DNA of 64,000 nucleotides, taken from positions 1,116,001 to 1,180,000 of the forward strand of contig NZ_CP051774.1 of the NCBI RefSeq assembly GCF_012913485.1. Direction: 5' to 3'. This DNA comes from Luteolibacter luteus. Its GTDB lineage: Bacteria; Verrucomicrobiota; Verrucomicrobiia; Verrucomicrobiales; Akkermansiaceae. The position numbers and the translations under genes were made by a program. Shown here piece by piece: positions 34,311 to 43,105 of the stretch (position 1 is the first letter of the stretch; the number at the start of each line of letters is the position of its first letter). The notes under the pieces are model-generated. The model had not been told where the DNA came from. It searched no databases and saw only the letters and a list, made by a program, of their open reading frames with translations.

Positions 34311-34600
34311 GCACTCAATTTTTTCTCACCATTCTCCTGATGGCCTTGGCCACCTACCTGACGCGTATCGGTGGCTATCTTCTCCTCAGGAAGCACCAGC
34401 CGAGCCCCCGGGTGGCCGCGATTCTGGACGCGGCTCCGGGATGCGTTCTCATTTCGGTAATCGCTCCGCATTTCGCCTCGGGCCACGTAGCGGATCTAGC
34501 GGCTTTGGGGATCACCGCGCTGGCCGCGAGCCGGCTTTCGATGCTGCCCACGGTCCTGATCGGGGTTGCTTCTGCAGCCGCATTGAGAGGGTTGCTCTGA
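34307..34600 (+). CDS. azlD: AzlD family branched-chain amino acid exporter subunit
   Basis: A 97-residue hydrophobic protein with three to four helices (FFLTILLMALATYLTRIGGYLL, VLISVIAPHFASG, LAALGITALAAS). The LTRIGGY segment and size are characteristic of AzlD. Start ATG overlaps the azlC stop codon, so translation is coupled. Confidence 0.9.
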   Translation: MSTQFFLTILLMALATYLTRIGGYLLLRKHQPSPRVAAILDAAPGCVLISVIAPHFASGHVADLAALGITALAASRLSMLPTVLIGVASAAALRGLL

Positions 34601-34613
34601 GATTCAATTCCTC

Positions 34614-34627
34614 GCCCTCTTGAGGGC
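34614..34627 (+). terminator. Terminator after azlD
   Basis: GCCCTC (34614-34619) pairs with GAGGGC (34622-34627), followed by TTCATTTT. The stem is short (6 bp with a 2-nt loop, likely opening to 5 bp with 4 nt). Confidence 0.5.
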
Positions 34628-34744
34628 TTCATTTTCCACAAGGCCTTATCATCCAAACCGCAAGCAGGAAATTTTTAGAAACCTTCTACCTAGTGGTTGA
34701 ATCCGCTTTGCTTCCCGGTCGCTGTTTGTCAGGCTCCGCGCCCC

Positions 34745-35653
34745 ATGTCGAAACAGGCACTCGGAAAAGGGCTCGGCGCTCTCATCCGCAAACAACCCGG
34801 CGCCCCCTCCCCGCAAGAAGCAGCCGCCCTAGGAGTGGACGGCCACGGAAAAGCCCGTGAGGTGCCGATCGACCGCGTGGTTCCAAGTCCCCTGCAGCCT
34901 CGTACGCATTTCATCGACACTCCGCTGGACGAACTCATGGAGTCGATCCGGCAGCACGGGATCATTCAACCGTTGATCGTCCGTCCAGTGGACGGAAATT
35001 ATGAGTTGATTGCCGGTGAACGCCGCTGGAGGGCCTCAAAAAAGCTCGGGCTGACCACCGTGCCCGTGATCGAGCGCGAGGCGTCCGACCGCGACGTGCT
35101 GGAAATGGCACTCATCGAGAATCTCCAGCGTGAGGATCTCAATGCGATTGAAGAAGCGGCGGGCTATGTCCGCCTGGCCAAGGAGTTCTCCATGAAGCAG
35201 GACGAGATCGCCGCACGGGTGGGCAAGTCCCGCGCCAGCGTGGCGAATGCGATGCGCTTGCTGGATCTGCATTCCGACGTGCAGCTCTTGGTCGCGCAGG
35301 GCCGCCTGACCGTGGGTCACGGCAAGGCGATCCTTTCGATCAAGGACAAGGACGCTCAATTGCTGGCGTCCGACCAGATCCTGAAGAAGGGGATGAACGT
35401 CCGCGCTGCCGAGAAGTTTGCCCAGACCTTCGATATTTCAGGCGGTGCCGATGAGGGCAAGGCGAAGGGCGCGGCCTCGACACCGGCCGCACCGGACGCG
35501 CACCTCCGGGCCATCCAGAACAAGCTGCGTGACCGATTTGCCACTCACGTGGCCATCCATCACGGCTCGAAGAAGGGCAAGATCGAGCTTGAGTATTATG
35601 GGGACGACGACCTGCAGCGGCTGCTTGATCTGTTGGGGGTCGAGGATCTTTAG
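34745..35653 (+). CDS. parB: Chromosome partitioning protein ParB (Spo0J-like)
   Basis: A 302-residue ParB. N-terminal LGKGLGALI is typical of chromosomal ParB; the CTP-binding domain has the GERRWRASK motif and IENLQREDLNAIEEAAGYVRL; the HTH (about 135-190) has MKQDEIAARVGKSRASVANAMRLLDL. It spreads as a CTP-controlled clamp from parS sites in origin segregation. No parA is adjacent in this window and no 16-bp parS palindrome was seen nearby. ATG 34745 starts the conserved N-terminus. Confidence 0.93.
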   Translation: MSKQALGKGLGALIRKQPGAPSPQEAAALGVDGHGKAREVPIDRVVPSPLQPRTHFIDTPLDELMESIRQHGIIQPLIVRPVDGNYELIAGERRWRASKKLGLTTVPVIEREASDRDVLEMALIENLQREDLNAIEEAAGYVRLAKEFSMKQDEIAARVGKSRASVANAMRLLDLHSDVQLLVAQGRLTVGHGKAILSIKDKDAQLLASDQILKKGMNVRAAEKFAQTFDISGGADEGKAKGAASTPAAPDAHLRAIQNKLRDRFATHVAIHHGSKKGKIELEYYGDDDLQRLLDLLGVEDL

Positions 35654-35701
35654 TGCTCCCGGTTCCGCACGACGGATCCGGAAGCCCTTTCCTCACTACC
35701 C

Positions 35702-36655
35702 GTGAAACGCACTTCGCTTGTCCTGCTCTTGCTCTTGGCCATTGCGGCAGGGGCGTGGTTCTTTATCAAGAAACCAGCCGAACCCGAAGCGGGCGGACGA
35801 GTGACATTCGGGAAACTGCCTGCCGGACTGGCGGAGCAGTTCTCCGGAGAAAAGGCACTGGCACAGGTAAGGGCGATCGTGGATCTGGGCCCTCGCCCGC
35901 CGGCGAGCGAAGGCTATGAGAAAACCCTGAAGTACCTCGAAGCCGAATACTCGAAGCTGGGTTGGATCACCAAACGCCAATCCTTTACCCGCGCCACGCC
36001 AAATGGTCCTGTAGTTTTCACGAACCTGCTGGCCCGTCATTCTTCTTCCTCGGGTGATTGGAACAAGTCCGTGCCGGTAGTGATCGGAGGACACTTGGAC
36101 AGCAAGGGAATGGAGGCCTTCCATTTCGTGGGTGCTAATGACGGTGGCTCCTCGACCGGAGTGATCATGGAATTGGCCCGGGTGCTCGCCTCCGATCCTG
36201 CCTCCGCCGCGAAAGTGGAGTTCGTGCTTTTTGACGGGGAGGAAGCCATCCTTACCTCCATCACCGAGTCCGACGGACTCTACGGCAGCAAGTACTACGC
36301 TCAGGATATTTCCAAGCGTAGCACATGGCCAGCCCTGGGCATCGTACTCGATCTGGTGGGTGATTCCACTTACGACTTCTATTACAATCCTGAGGCGACG
36401 GCATCCATCGCTGCCACGGTGGAGAAGGCGGCCGAAGCCAGCGGCCTCGGGTTGAAGCGCTCGCTTACGTCAATCATCGACGACCACGTCCCGCTGCAGC
36501 ACACCGGCCTCCCCTGCCTCCACCTGATCGGGGACTTCATGAACATGCCCTACTGGCATCAGCAGGGAGACACGATGGAGATCATCGATGCCGAAGCACT
36601 CGAGAAAACCGGTCGCACGACGCTGCGTTTCCTCGCAACGCTTGAGGCTCCTTGA
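35702..36655 (+). CDS. M28 family zinc peptidase, glutaminyl cyclase-like
   Basis: A 317-residue protein with an N-terminal membrane anchor or signal (RTSLVLLLLLAIAAGAWFF). The M28 zinc sites are visible: GGHLDSK, GANDGGSSTG, FDGEEA, and LDLVGDS, with YWHQQGDT for the last His. The set resembles bacterial glutaminyl-peptide cyclotransferases and aminopeptidases of the M28 family. It works outside the cytoplasmic membrane. GTG start at 35702; the gene lies 48 nt after parB. Confidence 0.88.
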   Translation: MKRTSLVLLLLLAIAAGAWFFIKKPAEPEAGGRVTFGKLPAGLAEQFSGEKALAQVRAIVDLGPRPPASEGYEKTLKYLEAEYSKLGWITKRQSFTRATPNGPVVFTNLLARHSSSSGDWNKSVPVVIGGHLDSKGMEAFHFVGANDGGSSTGVIMELARVLASDPASAAKVEFVLFDGEEAILTSITESDGLYGSKYYAQDISKRSTWPALGIVLDLVGDSTYDFYYNPEATASIAATVEKAAEASGLGLKRSLTSIIDDHVPLQHTGLPCLHLIGDFMNMPYWHQQGDTMEIIDAEALEKTGRTTLRFLATLEAP

Positions 36656-36706
36656 AGAGCCCGTTGCTTGCTTCCTAAAGGAATCGTTTTTCCTTCAACT
36701 TTTCGA

Positions 36707-36736
36707 TTGTCAAAACCGGGAATGCCCCCCTAAATC
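36707..36736 (+). promoter_or_regulatory. Putative sigma70-type promoter of tRNA-Phe
   Basis: TTGTCA (36707-36712), 18-nt spacer, TAAATC (36731-36736), with transcription start expected near 36743. The tRNA-Leu gene at 58086 has a similar promoter with the same -10 hexamer. Confidence 0.45.
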
Positions 36737-36766
36737 CCGGCCCCGCTTCGCGGGACACAAATAAAA

Positions 36767-36839
36767 GGCTCGGTAGCTCAGTCGGTAGAGCAGCGGATTG
36801 AAAATCCGCGTGTCGGCGGTTCGATTCCGTCCCGAGCCA
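36767..36839 (+). tRNA. tRNA-Phe (GAA)
   Basis: GGCTCGG pairs with CCGAGCC (36832-36838) as acceptor stem, discriminator A. D arm GCTC-AGTCGGTAGA-GC, anticodon arm GCGGA-TTGAAAA-TCCGC with anticodon GAA, T arm GGCGG-TTCGATT-CCGTC. The CCA end is not encoded (CCT follows). Confidence 0.97.
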
Positions 36840-37062
36840 CCTTCTCACTCCTTGTTGAAGAGAAGGCCCTGCAAAGGGATTCATTCTGAAGAGCGTTGGT
36901 TTTTCCCCGTAATTTCCGCGATAACTCGCAGGATTTCTTCCAGCTTCGATCTACCCAGAGGGAAATCAAGCTTTCCAAGAAGCCGATCTTGGACGAGGGG
37001 TCATCGGTTGTCTGACAACATTCGCATCCCCCCCGCGTCTCAAGCTGACCTGTCCCCAAGCC

Positions 37063-37596
37063 ATGTCGTCCTTTGAAGTGTCCGGATTGCCCGAGGACAT
37101 TCTCCCGATGATCTATTCGCAGCTGCGCCGCATGGCGGCAGCACGTATGGGTGCCGCCGGCGCTGGCCAGACCCTTCAACCCACAGCTCTGGTACATGAG
37201 GCATGGCTGCGCCTCTCCGCGAATCGCGGGGAACGTGCTTGGAACGATCCCTCCCACTTTTGCGCGGCGGCTGCGGAAGCGATGCGGCATATCCTTATTG
37301 ATCGCGCCCGCCAGCGATCCCGGATCAAGCGCTGGGGTGATCAAGAACGCGTGCCGATGGCGGAGGCAGAACAAGAAGCCACTGGTGACGATGAAAAGAC
37401 GCTGCTCATTGACGAGGCGCTCGAGAGACTGAAAACGATTGATCCCGTGCGTGCGAAGATCGTGCTGTTGAGATTCTTCGGGGGGCTCTCGAATCAGGAG
37501 ATCGCACAGGAAATGTCGCTTTCAGAGCGCAGCGTGGAGCGCCAGTGGAGCTATGCCCGTGCATGGCTTTATCGGGAAATCCGGCCTCGCTTGTAA
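37063..37596 (+). CDS. ECF-type sigma factor, planctomycete/verrucomicrobial subfamily (TIGR02999-like)
   Basis: A 177-residue sigma factor with LPMIYSQLRRMAAARM, the hallmark LQPTALVHEAWLRL, FCAAAAEAMRHILIDRARQR and region 4 VLLRFFGGLSNQEIAQEMSLSERSVERQW. This subfamily is expanded in Planctomycetota and Verrucomicrobiota and is often linked to Hanks-type kinases, as here with the kinase at 38321. Regulation through phosphorylation is a plausible inference; there is no anti-sigma gene beside it. Confidence 0.92.
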   Translation: MSSFEVSGLPEDILPMIYSQLRRMAAARMGAAGAGQTLQPTALVHEAWLRLSANRGERAWNDPSHFCAAAAEAMRHILIDRARQRSRIKRWGDQERVPMAEAEQEATGDDEKTLLIDEALERLKTIDPVRAKIVLLRFFGGLSNQEIAQEMSLSERSVERQWSYARAWLYREIRPRL

Positions 37597-37733
37597 GGAG
37601 GCAGGTCTCGCATTTTTCCGAGATGCCGGATGGTTTGGAGATTTCCTGAAAATAATTGGCGGTTTCCGGGGAGCGATGTCGTGGACGCGAGTGAGGGGGC
37701 GAGGGCCCCTTCTCCGCCCGGACCCACGGAATC

Positions 37734-38146
37734 ATGATTCAGACCCGTTTCACTCGCACCGCCCTGCAAGTGGCAGCCATTTCCACCACTGCCCTGTGCA
37801 GCCCGGCCATTGCCGAGGATATCTCCATCCTCGCCGCTGACGCCATCGGTGTCTCTTCCTTCACGGGTGTCGGCCAATGGAGCAATGCGGCTCCTCCAAG
37901 CACGGGCAATAACTACTTCACAGCGGGCTTCCAAGTTCGCACGCCGATCACCGCTGGCACCATCAGCTTCGCCAAGCGCGCTCTCGCCGTCGGCAACAAC
38001 GACGTCAGCTACGTCATCTTGGGTGCGGATCCTCAACCATGGACTGCCGTGACACCTGGGATCAACGACGGGATCACCATCTCTGACACACTGCCCGCCG
38101 GCCGGAGAATAACTTCGTGCGCCTCCGCGTGCTCGCGGCGCAGTAG
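37734..38146 (+). pseudogene. Remnant of an exported verrucomicrobial surface protein, truncated and frameshifted
   Basis: The first about 123 codons encode a signal peptide (LQVAAISTTALCSPAIA) and a fragment with SSFTGVGQWSNAAPPSTG and FQVRTPITAGTISFA, similar in style to N-termini of autotransporter-like or PEP-CTERM-like proteins in this phylum. The main frame then runs into Arg/Ser-rich non-coding-looking sequence. A second frame (from 38102) encodes PENNFVRLRVLAAQ and a stop, resembling the typical FVRLRV end of such proteins. An internal deletion with frameshift explains both. It separates a sigma factor and a kinase gene. Confidence 0.5.
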
Positions 38147-38195
38147 ATTGGTTTTATGGGGTAAGCCGTGTTCTCAGGGTTGAGCCACGGCACTG

Positions 38196-38235
38196 GCCCC
38201 GGTGCGTCTTAATGGGTTAGAGGGCGTACCGGGGC
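38196..38235 (+). terminator. Hairpin after the pseudogene
   Basis: GCCCCGGTGCG (38196-38206) pairs with CGTACCGGGGC (38225-38235), 11 bp with one G-T pair and an 18-nt loop, followed by ACTATCTTTTC. It could terminate pseudogene or sigma factor transcripts ahead of the kinase. Confidence 0.5.
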
Positions 38236-38320
38236 ACTATCTTTTCATCGACCGCGATGCCGGTTGAAGGGCCTTGATGCCCGGAGCATCCGGTCCATTC
38301 TCTTTTCACCGTCGCCACTC

Positions 38321-40582
38321 ATGGGAACCGAGTCCAGCCAAACGGGATCTGCCATGGAGTCCAGCGATATGGAGGATGCGATCTTTGACACCGCGCTCCA
38401 CATCGAGGACCCCGCAGAGCGGCGTCTCTATTTGGAGAGATCCTTCCGAGACGACTCGGAAGGTCTGACCCGAATGACCGAACTGCTGGAATTGGCCGGG
38501 GAATCCGCCGCCTTTTTCATTGAGACCCGCAAACATCGCGACCTTCTCGCAGAGGACACGCTGATGGCGATGTCGGAGGAAGATCACAGGAACGCTGCCG
38601 CTCCCCATGAAGACGAGCCCGACAGTATAATCGGACGCTATCGGCTCATTGGACGCATCGGGTCAGGGGGCGGCGGCATCGTTTACGAGGCAGAGCAACA
38701 GGAACCCGTAAAGCGACGGGTGGCGCTGAAAGTCATCCGGCTCGGCATGGATACCGAGACGGTAATCTCCCGCTTCGAGGTGGAACGTCAGGCCCTCGCG
38801 CTGATGGACCACCCGAACATCGCACGGGTGCTCGATGCCGGCGCTACCTCCGGAGGGCGGCCTTACTTCGTGATGGAGCTTGTAAGGGGTGATCGCATTA
38901 CCACCTACTGCGACAAGGAGAAGCTCGGCCTTACCGAGCGGCTGGGCCTCTTTATCCAAGTCTGCCACGCAATCCAGCACGCCCACCAAAAAGGGATCAT
39001 CCATCGTGATATCAAGCCTTCCAATATCCTCGTGGCCACCCACGATGGTCTCGCTCAGCCAAAGGTAATCGACTTCGGTATCGCGAAGGCTACGGAGAAC
39101 CGCCTATCCTCGGCGGCAATGTCCACCCTTCTGGACCAGCCCATGGGCACGCCTGCCTACATGAGCCCGGAGCAGGTGGACATGGGCGGCATCGACATCG
39201 ATACCCGCAGTGATGTCTACGGTCTCGGGGCGCTTCTCTACGAGTTGCTGGCAGGCCGCCCTCCCTTCGATGGAGACGCCTTGTTGAAATCCGGCATGTC
39301 GGAAATGCGCCGGACGATCCTCGAAAAGGATCCTCTATTGCCTTCCGCGTCACTCGGCGCCGCTGGCCCTGAGGCCGCGGAAATCGCGGTGCAGCGGTGC
39401 AGCGAAAGGAATCGCCTCATCTCCTTGCTCACCGGTGATCTCGACTGGATCGTGATGAAGGCACTGGAGAAAGACCGCAACCGCCGCTACCAGACCGCCA
39501 ATAGTTTGGCGATGGACGTGCAACGCTTCCTTTCGGACGAACCTGTTCTCGCCCGCCGTCCGGGCAGCCTTTATCTGATCGGGAAGTTCTTCCGCCGCAA
39601 TCGTGTCGCCTGCATCTCAGGAGGCGCCGTCGCCATTTCCTTGATAGGCGGCATGGGTGCCGCCACCGTGCTTTACCTCCGCGAGCGACAGGCTCTGGTG
39701 GAACAGGAGCGGCTGCGTCAGGAAGCGGAGTCCGCCCGGGCAGAGGAGTCACGCCTGCGCGGCCAAGCCCAGGCACGCGCAAATATCTCCCGCGTCGCCG
39801 TGCTGCTGAGCGAAGGAAAGATCGAGGATGCCGATGCGCTTCTCCAAAAGGAGTCGCTTGCCTTTATCGACCCATCCCGTGAAGCAGCCGGAGTATTCCG
39901 GTCCTTAGGGAATTGGTATGCCGTCTATGGACGCTGGGAGCAGGCTCTGCAGTGCTTCACACTTCTCCATCAGGCGAATCGCTTAGATAGCCGGCGGAAC
40001 ATCGTCGAAGGACTGGATCTCATCTACACCGCTCCGGCCTATCTGGAGCACGGCGATTTGAAGAGCTACGATGCCTTCCGCAATGAAGTGGTGAACCTCT
40101 ACCTTCCCGCGCGGAACACCATCGAAGCAGAACATCTGCTCAAGGTTTGCCTGCTCGCCCCGGCGCCCCCGGAGGTTCTGGCGGAACTCAAACAGGTGGC
40201 AGACATGTGTTCACGTAGCATTCCCGTCTTCCCCGATGCCACCGGAGCTCCGAGTTACCCGGAATGGGAGGCATTCTCGCTGGCCCTCTACCACTATCGC
40301 TTGGGCGAATTTGAAAAGATGCGCGAATGGAGCCGGATCTCCCGGATCACCCCGGACAAGGTGGGTTCCCGCATTGCTTCCCTTCTTTGTCTGGAAGCAA
40401 TGGCCAAGCAGGCAGAAGGTCACATGCAAGAAGCGGGAGCCGATCTTCGAAAAGCTCGCGAATTGATCCCATCTCCCCCAGACCCTGCGGACGAAACCTC
40501 CCGTCCCCTTCCCGGCAACTGGTTCTCCTGGTCGGTGGCACGCATTCTCCATCGCGAAGCCGAAAGAAAGCGGAGCCGCTAG
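38321..40582 (+). CDS. Serine/threonine protein kinase with C-terminal transmembrane and helical repeat region
   Basis: A 753-residue protein. An acidic N-terminus (1-100) precedes the kinase domain (about 105-400) with G-loop IGSGGGGIVYEA, the VALKVI lysine near 136, His228 in HRDIKPSN, Asp251 in DFGIAK, and GTPAYMSPEQ. The insert typical for verrucomicrobial kinases (LLTGDLDWIVMKALEKDRNRRYQTA) is present. A transmembrane helix (about 428-453) is followed by a coiled coil (EQERLRQEAESARAEE) and a TPR-like region. It autophosphorylates and phosphorylates target proteins in the cytosol. ATG 38321 is favoured over a TTG at 38264; ATG 38354 is a further alternative. Confidence 0.9.
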   Translation: MGTESSQTGSAMESSDMEDAIFDTALHIEDPAERRLYLERSFRDDSEGLTRMTELLELAGESAAFFIETRKHRDLLAEDTLMAMSEEDHRNAAAPHEDEPDSIIGRYRLIGRIGSGGGGIVYEAEQQEPVKRRVALKVIRLGMDTETVISRFEVERQALALMDHPNIARVLDAGATSGGRPYFVMELVRGDRITTYCDKEKLGLTERLGLFIQVCHAIQHAHQKGIIHRDIKPSNILVATHDGLAQPKVIDFGIAKATENRLSSAAMSTLLDQPMGTPAYMSPEQVDMGGIDIDTRSDVYGLGALLYELLAGRPPFDGDALLKSGMSEMRRTILEKDPLLPSASLGAAGPEAAEIAVQRCSERNRLISLLTGDLDWIVMKALEKDRNRRYQTANSLAMDVQRFLSDEPVLARRPGSLYLIGKFFRRNRVACISGGAVAISLIGGMGAATVLYLRERQALVEQERLRQEAESARAEESRLRGQAQARANISRVAVLLSEGKIEDADALLQKESLAFIDPSREAAGVFRSLGNWYAVYGRWEQALQCFTLLHQANRLDSRRNIVEGLDLIYTAPAYLEHGDLKSYDAFRNEVVNLYLPARNTIEAEHLLKVCLLAPAPPEVLAELKQVADMCSRSIPVFPDATGAPSYPEWEAFSLALYHYRLGEFEKMREWSRISRITPDKVGSRIASLLCLEAMAKQAEGHMQEAGADLRKARELIPSPPDPADETSRPLPGNWFSWSVARILHREAERKRSR

Positions 40583-40620
40583 GGAAGTCACCTTCCTCTA
40601 TCTGGAGGACACCATGGTGC

Positions 40621-41454
40621 CTAGCTTTTGGCTTGCTGTTCTTTGTCGCCACGCTGCCGCGTCCGCTTCTCGGGCGGCACTTCCTCGTACATCTTCTCAT
40701 TGAGCTTCGCCTGAGCGTGTTCACTTAGCACGCGCCGCGCCCCCACCAGCGCCTTGTTCGCAACTCCCGGGATCACCAGTAACTCGCGGTCCATCACGCC
40801 TTGGTAGCCCGCAGCAGCGACCTCTTGGGGGGCCATGAGATTTCCCTTCTGAAAGCCGACCACACCGGTCATGTCCGCCTTCGTGAAAAAGTCCGTATCG
40901 GTCGGTCCGGGACACAGCGCCGTCACACTGACCTCCGTACCTTCCAATTCAACCGCCAGCGCTTCGCTGAACGAGAGCACAAAGGCCTTGGTCGCATGAT
41001 ACACATTCAGCATCGGCCCCGGCTCGAAGCCCGCCACCGAGGCCGTATTCAAAATCCGTCCTCTTCCCTTCGCGAGCATCGGCGGCAGGAAAAACTTGGT
41101 CAGGCGCAGCACGGCTTCGATATTCAAGCGGATCATCGAGAGGTCCTGCTCAAGCGCAATTTCCCAACTTCTCCCGCGGAACCCGTGGCCGGCATTATTA
41201 ACCAGTATGTCGATCTCGATCCCTTCGCGCTCCATGCGGTAGAATATGTCCTCCGCCGCCTCCGCCTGCTCCAGGTCCTTCGGCAGGACATAGCAGGAAA
41301 CGTTGAAGTCGGTTTCGAGCTGCGCGGCCAAGCCCCGCAATTCCCCGACGTCCGGCGCGACAAGTACCAAGGAGTGCCCGTGCTTCGCAAACTCGCGGGC
41401 GAGATGGAGGCCGATCCCGCTGGTGCAGCCCGTAATCAATGTGGAGTCTTTCAT
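40621..41454 (-). CDS. SDR family NAD(P)-dependent oxidoreductase
   Basis: A 277-residue SDR with TGCTSGIG, NNAG, catalytic Ser in TASVAG and YHATK. The segment CPGPTDTDFF and the basic C-terminal tail (PPEKRTRQRGDKEQQAKS) match the DltE/YqjQ-like short-chain dehydrogenases often found in stress-associated clusters. Substrate unknown. Confidence 0.9.
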   Translation of the reverse strand: MKDSTLITGCTSGIGLHLAREFAKHGHSLVLVAPDVGELRGLAAQLETDFNVSCYVLPKDLEQAEAAEDIFYRMEREGIEIDILVNNAGHGFRGRSWEIALEQDLSMIRLNIEAVLRLTKFFLPPMLAKGRGRILNTASVAGFEPGPMLNVYHATKAFVLSFSEALAVELEGTEVSVTALCPGPTDTDFFTKADMTGVVGFQKGNLMAPQEVAAAGYQGVMDRELLVIPGVANKALVGARRVLSEHAQAKLNEKMYEEVPPEKRTRQRGDKEQQAKS

Positions 41455-41582
41455 GATCGTCTCTCTCCCTTCGCAAGGCGAATGCCAATGCCCCAGAGCC
41501 CGAAATCAACCCGCGCGAGCGGGGAGCCCGGCGATCAGCCACTGCATTTCGCTTGTATGCCCGGGCATTGCGCCCCCCGTGT

Positions 41583-41879
41583 TTACCACCGGCAATGATC
41601 ATCTCGGCCAATCAAGACGCCGCACAAGATGCCGCCGACAAAGGCCAAGGCGATCGAACCACAAGGATGCCGCGACACCGCACCATCGAAGCTGCGCTTC
41701 ATGTCCTGCAAGCAACCGTCGCCACAGCACCCGCCTCTTACAGGCTCTGGGATCCGGCGTGGCTCTTGGGCCCGCTGGCTTGCATGGGTTTCGCCCTCCC
41801 GCTGTACCTCGGGGGTCCTTGGTGAAAGCGGCGGATCATTCTCTCCGGAACCGCTCGAATATGGATTAGGATCATTCAT
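41583..41879 (-). CDS. Small membrane protein with glycine-zipper-like C-terminus
   Basis: A 98-residue protein with a polar N-terminal half (MNDPNPYSSGSGENDPPLSP), a Cys-containing middle (GGCCGDGC) and one transmembrane helix (CGSIALAFVGGILCGVLIGR). The C-terminal motif is reminiscent of ElaB/YqjD/DUF883 inner-membrane proteins that are induced in stationary phase, but the N-terminal part does not match. Low-moderate confidence. Confidence 0.55.
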   Translation of the reverse strand: MNDPNPYSSGSGENDPPLSPRTPEVQREGETHASQRAQEPRRIPEPVRGGCCGDGCLQDMKRSFDGAVSRHPCGSIALAFVGGILCGVLIGRDDHCRW

Positions 41880-41994
41880 CAGAAATCAGACTTCGCAAAA
41901 GCGATGCCAAAAAGAGGAGTCATCCTGCTGAAAATGAAACAGGGCCACTTGGAGCGACCCCGTTCCCTGCCATCATTATAGCACCTTCATCCAC

Positions 41995-42432
41995 TCAGCG
42001 GGCGCGAAGCCTGTCGAGAGTAGCCACATGACTTGATAGGGCTGGCAGGAGATCCTGGCGGATCACGATCTTAATCTCCTCCATCACATTCGAATTCCGC
42101 AACGCTTCCTCGTATTCGTCGATCCCGTGGTTCTCGCCTTGTTCCAGAGCAGCAAGGGCCGGTGACTGGCCGAGCGCCTTCGCGGTTCCCTCCACGGCTT
42201 GGGCGAAACTTCCCCACGCCCCCGAGTCGGTGGCGGGTTCCGCACCCATGTCGATCAGATGCTGGCGCAGTCTTCCGACACTTCTCTGGTGATCGGAGCG
42301 AATACCTTCCAACGCAGACCGCTCGGGTTCTTCACGAAATTTCTCAATCGCTTGATCGTAGGTCTCAACAGCAGAAATCTCGCCCCGCAAGAGGCTGTTA
42401 CAGACTTCGATACATTCAGAGGTCGCATTCAT
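41995..42432 (-). CDS. DUF2383 (PA2169 family) four-helix-bundle protein
   Basis: A 145-residue helical protein: CIEVCNSLLRGEISAVETYDQAIEKF, RSDHQRSVGRLRQHLIDMGAEP, WGSFAQAVEGTAKALGQSPALAALEQGENHGIDEYEEAL. This matches DUF2383 proteins, ferritin-like helix bundles with conserved Glu and His, often induced under stress. The ATG at 42432 starts the conserved domain; the longer frame to 42654 is basic and lacks homology. Confidence 0.82.
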   Translation of the reverse strand: MNATSECIEVCNSLLRGEISAVETYDQAIEKFREEPERSALEGIRSDHQRSVGRLRQHLIDMGAEPATDSGAWGSFAQAVEGTAKALGQSPALAALEQGENHGIDEYEEALRNSNVMEEIKIVIRQDLLPALSSHVATLDRLRAR

Positions 42433-42526
42433 GATATGGAATTTTGTGGTTCGGGTCACGGCGTGATTGCCGTGCCTTTCCCTAGCTTGAGGAATGCCGG
42501 TATATCCAGGGGCGCAACGCCGGGAG

Positions 42527-42937
42527 CTAATGCTCCTGCTTCTCCCGCTCTTTCGCTTCACGCTCCTTGTCCGTCTGCTGCTCTTGCTTCTCCGCTGGTA
42601 TTCCTTGACCTCCAGCTGTGGGGATAGATGAGCTATTTCCACTACCCGCAGCATTGTGCTCGTTCTCTCCCCCCGAAGCAGCGCCTTGGATATTTCCGCG
42701 AGGCGGCCCCCCGTCGGCTTGTGTCGAAGGTGCTCCGTCAGTCACAGGCCCGGAAAGAGCGCCACCAGGAGCTTGTCCAGCCTGAGGCAAGCCGTCGGTT
42801 TCGCCGGTGCGGTTACCGGGATTCGGCTTGTTAAAAGCGCTCGGCAGCGATTCATGCGGCTCGTCCTCATCACCCCGCTTGTCACAAGACACCGCCGACA
42901 AAGCAACCAACCCAGCAATCAGATAAATCGTCTTCAT
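42527..42937 (-). CDS. Small lipoprotein, low-complexity
   Basis: A 136-residue lipoprotein with lipobox AVSC (Cys18). The mature part is low-complexity, rich in Gly, Pro, Ser and charged residues (RTGETDGLPQAGQAPGGAL) and ends in a highly charged tail (EKQEQQTDKEREAKEREKQEH). No family; probably envelope-associated. Confidence 0.65.
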   Translation of the reverse strand: MKTIYLIAGLVALSAVSCDKRGDEDEPHESLPSAFNKPNPGNRTGETDGLPQAGQAPGGALSGPVTDGAPSTQADGGPPRGNIQGAASGGENEHNAAGSGNSSSIPTAGGQGIPAEKQEQQTDKEREAKEREKQEH

Positions 42938-43105
42938 GTCTCTATCCCGAGCAGGCGACGAACCAGACATCTCTCGGTGATTTGCGACATCACCAGTAGC
43001 GTGGTGCCTGCAGGATGCTCATCGGGGCGAGGCAGCTTGCAAGCATGCTCCCCCGCCCCGTTTCCGTGCACAACGACTGCAACGACGCCATAAACGCTTG
43101 GAAAA

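Noticed and set aside
36675..37374. Minus-strand frames across tRNA-Phe and the sigma factor gene
   Set aside because: They cover a tRNA and the antisense of a clear sigma factor gene.
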